Below are positions 6,908-13,900 of a stretch of 33,600 bases of DNA, one piece after another. The DNA is taken from NCBI GenBank assembly GCA_026400355.1, contig JAPLPE010000011.1, forward strand, positions 1 through 33,600. Reading direction: 5' to 3'. Made by a program: the position numbers and the translations under genes. Each line of letters begins with the position of its first letter. Within the stretch, counting starts at the first letter, position 1. Source of the DNA: Rhodobacterales bacterium (GTDB taxonomy: Bacteria > Pseudomonadota > Alphaproteobacteria > Rhodobacterales > Rhodobacteraceae). The notes under the pieces are model-generated. The model did not search any database. It saw only the letters and a list, made by a program, of their open reading frames with translations, and was not told the origin of the DNA.

Positions 6908-7917
6908 GGCGAAGGACGGCCAGAAGTTCGGCTTGGGTCCGGCCGGGTTCCGAGGTTTTCAGTTGTCCTTGTGCAAGGCTCACCCCTTGCCTCTGCGCGG
7001 AAACCCCCTGCGGAGGTGAGTGACTGCCCTTCTGTGTTGTTTTCCAAGGGCAGACGACATTCTGGGTGAAGATTGTCAGCGCAAGAGTGTCTGTCGCCGG
7101 ATCCATCTCGGATAGTATAGCTGTTCTTCTGGGGGACAGCGGGATCCTTGTAGACACGCTATAGTTGATTCATGCTGAGTCTTTGTCGCCATTTAAGAAA
7201 GTGATCGGATCTCTCCTGTCCAGGACCCCAATTCGCCGACAGATGAAGGTTCAATGGACAGGCAGCATGGGGAAGTTGGCAGAGCAACAGAGCGTACAAT
7301 GCGAAGTTGGCCCGCGATAGAACGGTCACTGATGATCGAGCGATGGGTGGAAGAATTGCATCTTCCATTCTGTCTTGAACGTTTTACGGCGGAAATTCTG
7401 GCGCGGCAGTTGTTCATTGATGAACATTTGGAACCGGATGACGACTTGGCTGACAGCCAGAAGCCAGCTGACGTCCCCGGCCCGCATTCCAAGGCAAGGT
7501 GAGGTTTGTCAAAGGCCGGCGTCCCTTCCCTGTGGCTTGCGATCAATTGGCCGACCCTGACCAGTTGGCTTATCGTCCCTCTCGTTTATTGTCGGTCATG
7601 TTGATCTGCCCACATATTGGCGAGTGTGAGACCTGGGATGATGCCGCAGTAATGGAATGGTTGCAGGTGGCAATATCCAGGCTATACTGGCGACCGCCAG
7701 ATATAGGCCTTTGCAGGGGATACTCTGTCCGCCACCACTTTGTCATTTCTCGGGTGGGTTGGCGACAAGGATCATCTGCAATGTAATGCGATCGAAGGCA
7801 GTCAGACAGTTCCTGGAACACATCGTTCTTGCCTGATCTGTGGTTCATCGCACGACCCTGATGATCGGAACGAACGCAATTGCGACTTGTCTCAGATCAG
7901 GGTTGGGTTGCGGAGAC
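6908..7917. other. About 1 kb without a recognisable gene
   Basis: Several short open frames exist on both strands, for example 7254-7502 (+, 82 codons) and 7193-7546 (-, 117 codons). None has a convincing ribosome-binding site, recognisable motif or a composition that separates it from its opposite-strand shadow. The stretch may be degenerate coding DNA left beside the Crp/Fnr pseudogene plus the upstream control region of the exporter operon at 7918. No tRNA, rRNA or insertion-sequence end was recognised. Confidence 0.4.
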
Positions 7918-9069
7918 ATGCTAGACGAGGATCATCATTCCGCCTCATCGCGGGATCAGAGCGAGTTCGCCATGCAAGATGCCGGGATCAAGGAAGAAAC
8001 AGAAGGTGGGCGGTCCCGGCGATGGTGGATTGTCGCGGTGTTGACGATTGCGGTCATTATCGGAGCCGTTTCGCTTGTCTGGTTCCGGCCATGGACAGCA
8101 AACGCAGTCACTGTGGTGACAGAGACGGTGCAACCGGGCCCCGTGTCGCGTATCCTTGCCCTGAACGGGCAGATCGCAGCGCGAACATCGGTGTCGGTCC
8201 ATGCATCGGTTGTGGGGACGGTCATTGCTCTTCTTGTCGACGAAGGAAGCGAGGTGAAGGCCGGTTACATTCTGGCCCATCTGGACCATGCCCAACAGGA
8301 TGCGATCGTCCGGCAGGCCGAGGCGGCGCTGCAGGAAGGGATTGTGGCCCAGACACAGGCCGCTTCGGTCTATAACCGGGCGCGTGAACTGGGCGACAAT
8401 GTTGCCGATGCTGTGCGAGAGGATGCGAACAACAGGCTGCAAAGTGCGGCACAAGAAGTGGATCGCTTGCGGGCTGGGGTCGATCAAGCGACAATCCAGC
8501 TAGATCGCTATACCGTGCGGGCGCCCATCGACGGAACCGTGATGGAGCGACATGTCGATCCGGGTCAGCTTGTGGATACGGCGTCGCCTCTATTCGTGCT
8601 GGCAGATCTTTCCGATCTGATCGTCGAGACGAGCGTTGACGAGACCTTTGCGACGCAGATCAGTCCAGGGCTGCGGGCCGTGTTGCAGCTTGTCGGGTCA
8701 GCCGAAACGCAGGAGGGACATGTCAGTTTCGTTTCTCCCCGCGTAGACACGGCAACAGGGGGGCTGGCGATCAGGATCGACTTTGACGCGCCCGTGCAGG
8801 CGCCTGCCGGCCTGACCGTGACCGCCAACATCATCGTGGCCGAGGGGACAGATGAGATTACCGTTCCGCGATCCGCCATCATTACGGCGCCTTCGGGAAG
8901 CACGGTTTTCAAGGCCGTGGGTAGGAAGGCTGTCGCAACACCGGTCAAGGTTATCGACTGGCCGGCCGAGCGTCTTGTTGTGACGGACGGGCTGAGTGGG
9001 GGAGATGTGGTGATTACTGATGCGGTGGGCCTGACTGATGGTCAGGCGATCAGGCTGAGCAAGCCCTGA
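7918..9069 (+). CDS. Periplasmic adaptor (membrane fusion) subunit of an ABC exporter
   Basis: With the start at ATG 7918 the protein has 383 residues; ATG 7972 is an alternative, since neither ribosome-binding site is strong. A membrane anchor spans about 36-56 (WWIVAVLTIAVIIGAVSLVW). A split lipoyl domain follows (about 90-125 and 195-222, the second half with RAPIDGTVMERHVDPGQLV) around a coiled-coil hairpin (about 127-196). A beta-barrel and membrane-proximal domain complete it. This is the HlyD/MacA/DevB layout. The stop overlaps the permease start (ATGA-type). Order adaptor-permease-ATPase matches DevBCA exporters. It should link the inner-membrane pump to an outer-membrane TolC-like channel, which is not in the window. 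Confidence 0.88.
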   Translation: MLDEDHHSASSRDQSEFAMQDAGIKEETEGGRSRRWWIVAVLTIAVIIGAVSLVWFRPWTANAVTVVTETVQPGPVSRILALNGQIAARTSVSVHASVVGTVIALLVDEGSEVKAGYILAHLDHAQQDAIVRQAEAALQEGIVAQTQAASVYNRARELGDNVADAVREDANNRLQSAAQEVDRLRAGVDQATIQLDRYTVRAPIDGTVMERHVDPGQLVDTASPLFVLADLSDLIVETSVDETFATQISPGLRAVLQLVGSAETQEGHVSFVSPRVDTATGGLAIRIDFDAPVQAPAGLTVTANIIVAEGTDEITVPRSAIITAPSGSTVFKAVGRKAVATPVKVIDWPAERLVVTDGLSGGDVVITDAVGLTDGQAIRLSKP

Positions 9070-10277
9070 TGCGATATGCGCTCAAGATCGCCACGCGATA
9101 CCTGACCGCATCAAAGGCCCAGACCCTTCTTCTGGTTTTGGGTGTTGCGGTGGGTGTGTTCATCTTTATCTTCATGTCGGCACTAATCGGCGGATTGGCC
9201 GAGTTCCTTTTGGCGCGGATAGCCGGGGATCTGTCGCATGTCACAATCGAGGCAAAGGTGCTGGACCCGGCGGTTCTGGTTCCGGCAGGGCCGGGACTGG
9301 TTCTGACCGTAACGGAACGCCCCCGGGAGAAGACGGCGAATCTGGCCAACGCCGCGAGCCTTGTGCCAATAATTGAAAGTTTGCCCGGCGTCATTGCCGT
9401 TTCTCCGCAGATCAACGGCTCGGGTTTTCTGACGAAGGGGGCGCAGGTTGCCCAGGTCGCGATCAACGGGATCGAACCGGGTCTTGAGTCGTCGATCCTG
9501 AATCTGCAGGGCTATATCGTCGAAGGTTCGGCTGATCTTGCCGTGGGGCGAATCATTCTTGGCCGTGGGCTGACGGATGACCTGTCACTCCGCCTTGGGC
9601 AAACCGTGCGGTTGCAATCTACCGAGGGGATCGAGGCGCTTTTGACGTTGACAGGCATCCTTGAAACCGGGTCCGACGCCACAGACAAGAGAACCGCCTA
9701 TGTGAGCATAGGCACGGCGCGGACCATGTTCGAGATGCCGCAGGGAGTCACGCGAATCGAGATCAAGCTGGGCGACATTTATGCAGCGGACGCGGCCGCT
9801 GTCAGAATCAGCGCCGCAACCGGGTTGACCGCCACATCCTGGACAACACAGGCCGCGCAATTGATGGATGCGCTCAAGGCGCAAAGCCAGACGGGAATAC
9901 TCCTCAAGACTTTTGCGATGATTACCATCATCATTGGTGTGGCTTCGGCCCTTCTTTTGTCGACCTATCGGCGCCGGCCCGAAATCGGCATCATGCGCGC
10001 AATGGGTGCCGAGCGCGGCTTTGTTGTCTTTGTCTTTGTCCTTCAAGGCGGTTTGATCGGCCTTCTTGGCGGCCTTTCCGGGGCACTGATCGGCTATCTC
10101 GCCCTGTTGCCCTTTCCCACGCGGGAACACTTCCAGAGCGGCTCGCTGCCGCTTGACATCACGCAAGGTTCCTATGGTGCCGCGATCCTTCTGACGCTTG
10201 CCGGTGCGATCCTTGCGTCGATAGTTCCGGCGCGTGCGGCGGCGCGTGTCGATCCTGTAACGGCAATCGGCCAATGA
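9069..10277 (+). CDS. FtsX/MacB-type ABC exporter permease
   Basis: The 402-residue protein has the MacB/LolC/FtsX plan. One N-terminal membrane helix (about 19-42, LLLVLGVAVGVFIFIFMSAL) is followed by a long periplasmic domain (about 45-270) and three C-terminal helices: about 280-303, 318-346 and 374-392. The RRRPEIGIMRAMGA loop after the second helix and RAAARVDPVTAIGQ at the end are hallmarks of the family. It shares overlaps with both neighbours (9069 and 10274-10277), so the three subunits are made together. Such pumps use ATP to push lipids, peptides or drugs across the envelope mechanically. The cargo here is unknown. Confidence 0.92.
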   Translation: MRYALKIATRYLTASKAQTLLLVLGVAVGVFIFIFMSALIGGLAEFLLARIAGDLSHVTIEAKVLDPAVLVPAGPGLVLTVTERPREKTANLANAASLVPIIESLPGVIAVSPQINGSGFLTKGAQVAQVAINGIEPGLESSILNLQGYIVEGSADLAVGRIILGRGLTDDLSLRLGQTVRLQSTEGIEALLTLTGILETGSDATDKRTAYVSIGTARTMFEMPQGVTRIEIKLGDIYAADAAAVRISAATGLTATSWTTQAAQLMDALKAQSQTGILLKTFAMITIIIGVASALLLSTYRRRPEIGIMRAMGAERGFVVFVFVLQGGLIGLLGGLSGALIGYLALLPFPTREHFQSGSLPLDITQGSYGAAILLTLAGAILASIVPARAAARVDPVTAIGQ

Positions 10278-10951
10278 GCGCGCTTGTCGAGGTCAGGGAT
10301 CTGGTCAAGACCTTTGGAAGCGGCAATACCGAGACCCACGTGCTCAAGGGTTTGAACCTGACGCTCGGCGAGGGCGAGATGGCAGCACTTCTTGGACCTT
10401 CAGGGTCGGGAAAAAGCACATTGCTAACCATCCTTGGGACCTTGATGCGGCCTACTTCGGGGTCACATCAGATGCTGGGCGTCGATCTGATGACGGCATC
10501 GGACCGGGCGCTGACGGATTTCCGGAACAGGCATATCGGGTTCGTCTTCCAGTTCCACAATCTGCTGCCCGACTTTACGGCGCTGGAGAACGTGCTCTTT
10601 CCTACAGCGATCCGTGAGGGCCGCGAGACTGCCGCCGCGCGTTCGAGAGGGCGCGAATTGCTTGTCCGCATGGGCCTTGCGTCACGGGTCGAATATGCCG
10701 TTGGAAACCTGTCGGGCGGGCAAAAGCAACGGGTTGCCGTCGCGCGCGCCTTGATGAACGGACCGGAGCTTGTCCTGGCTGACGAGCCTACGGGGAACCT
10801 TGATCGGGTGTCGGCTATGCAGGTCCTTGACTTGATGGCCGAGATCAACCGTGACGAGGGCACGACGTTTCTCATTTCGACGCATGACGAAAAGATTGCC
10901 GAGCGGTGCTACAGGCAGGTTGTGGTCGGGGATGGACTGGTCACCGGATGA
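10274..10951 (+). CDS. LolD/MacB/DevA-type ABC exporter ATPase
   Basis: The 225-residue ATPase has Walker A GPSGSGKST (41-49), a Q-loop region FQFHNLLPDFTALENV, signature LSGGQKQR (146-153), Walker B LVLADEPTGNLD (167-178) and an H-loop STHDEK. Length and the NLLPDFTALENV segment fit the LolD/MacB branch. Its start overlaps the permease stop by four bases. It ends 47 bases before the convergent RTX gene, with a GC hairpin in between. It energises the adaptor-permease complex. Confidence 0.94.
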   Translation: MSALVEVRDLVKTFGSGNTETHVLKGLNLTLGEGEMAALLGPSGSGKSTLLTILGTLMRPTSGSHQMLGVDLMTASDRALTDFRNRHIGFVFQFHNLLPDFTALENVLFPTAIREGRETAAARSRGRELLVRMGLASRVEYAVGNLSGGQKQRVAVARALMNGPELVLADEPTGNLDRVSAMQVLDLMAEINRDEGTTFLISTHDEKIAERCYRQVVVGDGLVTG

Positions 10952-10964
10952 TCGGGTGGGTGGA

Positions 10965-10983
10965 CAGGGGGGCTGGCCCCCTG
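10965..10983. terminator. Possible terminator hairpin between convergent genes
   Basis: CAGGGGG (10965-10971) and CCCCCTG (10977-10983) form a 7-bp GC-rich stem with a 5-base loop, placed between the ATPase stop and the RTX stop. No T-run follows on either strand, so it is only a weak candidate for a bidirectional terminator. Confidence 0.4.
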
Positions 10984-10998
10984 CCCTGCTGCAATGCG

Positions 10999-13900
10999 TC
11001 AGATGACGAAGAAATCTGCACTCGTTACGGCAAGACCCTTCGCCATGATCCCGAATTGGACCTTTGCCGCTGCGCCCGTTCCGTCCATGTCGTAGAACAG
11101 CTTGCCGGTATCAGTTTCGTAGATGATCCGGTCGGTACCATCTGCAGCATTGCCAGATGTGTTGGCCACAAAGGCCGTGCTGGCAAGTGCCCCGTTGGTC
11201 AGCGCAGTGAAGACCGCGTTTTCAAGCCGGATGGTATCTGCAACGACGTCGTAGTCGGTGATCCGGTCGATATTGGACGTGCCGAGTGCAGTATCGAACA
11301 GGAAATGATCGGAGCCCACCCCCCCTGTCAACGTATCGCTGCCGAGTCCTCCGTTCAGCGTGTTTCCGCCGGAATTGCCGATGATCGTGTTGGCAAGGTC
11401 GTTGCCAGTACCGCTAAGCGCCGCCGTGCCTGTCAGCATCAGGTTTTCCATGAACGCGCCAAGGGTGTAGTTGACACTGGATTCAACCGTGTCGGTGCCA
11501 TTTCCGTTCAGCTCGACCACAATGTCGCTTGTACTGTCGACCACAAATGTGTCGTTTCCTGAACCGCCTTCCATCCGGTCAATGCCGGCTCCACCGTCCA
11601 GCCGGTCGTTGCCATCTGCACCTGACAGCGTATCATTTCCGTCAAGACCAGACAGCGTGTTCGCGGCGATGTTTCCGATGAGGACGTTGGCAGTTTCGTT
11701 GCCAGTCCCGTTGATCGAAGCGGTACCTGTCAACGTCAGGTCTTCGACCTCGGTCGCCAAGGTGTAGGTGACCGTAGACGACACCAGATCCGTGCCCTCT
11801 CCGGCCAGTTCGATGACGACGTCGGCCACAGCGTCCACCAGGAAGGTATCATTCCCCGAACCGCCGTCCATCCGGTCATTGCCGGCTCCACCGTCCAGGC
11901 GGTCGTTGCCATCTGCACCCGACAGCGTATCATTCCCCCCAAAACCAGACAGTGTGTTTGCGGAATTGTTTCCGATCAGGACGTTGACATCTTCGTTGCC
12001 GTTGCCGTTGATCGAAGCGGCACCTGTCAGTGTCAGGTTCTCGACCCCGGTAGCCAATGTATAGGTGACCGCAGACAACACGAGATCAGTGCCGCCGCCT
12101 TCGCGCAGTTCAAACACGACGTCGGCGACAGAGTCCACCAGGAACGTGTCGTTGCCTGAACCGCCTTCCATCCTGTCATTGCCGGTTCCACCGTCCAGCC
12201 GGTCGTTGCCCGAACCGCCGTAGACACTGTCATTACCGCCCCCTCCGTAGAGCGAATTTGCAAAGCTGTTGCCGGTGAGGACGTCATTGAAGCCCGAACC
12301 AATCAGAGCTTCAAACTCGAAGATTTCATCACCCTCTGCCGTACCACCGACCCCATAAGAACCGGTCAGGCTGGCGGTTACGGCCGCAGAGGACGCGGAG
12401 TAGTCCATCGTGTCGAGACCGGCACCACCCAGCATCGCGTCATTGCCTGCGCCGCCCAGGATCACGTCATCACCATCGCCACCGCGCAAGTCATCGTCGC
12501 CGGCACCGCCGTCGATCGTGTCGTTGCCGCCCTCGCCCCAAAGCAAGTTGAAGGCCGTGTCACCGATCAGTGTGTCACCATTTTCGGACCCGACGACGCC
12601 TTCAATGCCGATGTAGATATCACCTGCGGCATCACCGCCGGATACGAGGCCGGTTGACATGTTGACGGTCACTGCGGCCGAGCCGGTGTAAACCGCATAG
12701 TCGAGACCTGCGCCACCGTTCAGCGTATCGCTCCCCGCGCCGCCCGAAAGCTTGTCAGTGTCGTCGCCGCCGATCAGCGTATCGTTCCCGCCGCCCCCGA
12801 AGATCGAGTCGAAACCCGCATTGCCTTCGATCCGGTTTGCGTTGTTGTCACCGGTCAAATGGTCGTCATAGCCCGAGCCTGCGAGGTTCTCGAACAGGCT
12901 GAAGACATCGCCTTCTGCGTCGTTGTCGGTCCCAGTGCTCGTGGCCAAGTTTACGGTGACGGACCCCCACGCATAAGTGTAGTCGAGCGTGTCTGTGCCG
13001 TTGCCACCAAAGAGGCTGTCGGCCCCCTGCCCACCCGATATGGTGTCATTATTGTCGCCGCCATAGAGAACGTCGACCTCGAACCCGCCGTAGATCCTGT
13101 CGTCCCCGGCACCGCCCCACATGGTCGAGGCGGCATCGCTGCCCAACAACATGTCGTTGAAGGACGAACCGGTCACGGATTCGATGCCTGAGATCATGTC
13201 GCCTTCGGCTTCTCCGCCCGCAGAAGGCCCGCCAATCAAGTCGATTGTGACGGCAACGGAAGATGAGGCGAAGGAAATCGAGTCAATCCCGTCGCCGCCG
13301 TCGATATAGTCCGCGCCGGCCCCGCCAAAGATGGTGTCATTGCCCATTCCGCCGTAGAGCGTGTCGTTGCCCTCTCCGCCGGAAAGGGTGTCATTCCCGT
13401 TGCCACCATCGAGCATATTGTCGGCGGTGTTACCTGTCAGTGAGTCACTCTGACCGGTTCCAGTGACGGATTCGATGCTGGTGAGCTCATCGCCCTGCGC
13501 ATCGCCACCGATGCCTGCGCCAGTCGAAAGGTTTACCGTGATGGCCACACCGGTGGACGCACTGTAGTCGGCCACGTCGATGCCCGCGCCGCCGTCGAGT
13601 GTGTCGGCCCCGGCGCCGCCGATGAGCCTGTCATTGCCGTCGCCGCCGAAGAGTGCGTCATTGCCGGTTCCGCCGTCGAAAGAATCGCCCCCGTCTCCGC
13701 CAAAGAAGCGGTTGTTATTGATATCGCCGACAAAGAAATCGTCGAAGGCCGAGCCGATAGCCCCTTCGATGCCAGCGATCGTATCGCCATTTCCTTCGCC
13801 GCCGGAAACGACGCCGGCGTTCAGGTTCACCGAAATGTCGAAGGACGAGGTGGAGTAGTCGATAAGATCGGTCCCGAGCCCGCCATTCAGGCTGTCACTG

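Noticed and set aside
7193-7546. A 117-codon minus-strand frame and an 82-codon plus-strand frame over the same stretch
   Set aside because: Neither has a recognisable motif or ribosome-binding site, and they overlap each other; at most one could be real and nothing in the sequence decides.
10951-10999. Functional pairing of the RTX protein with the adaptor-permease-ATPase exporter as its secretion system
   Set aside because: Type I secretion of RTX proteins uses an HlyB-type fused ABC exporter; the FtsX/MacB-type permease here is of a different class and the genes are convergent, not co-transcribed.
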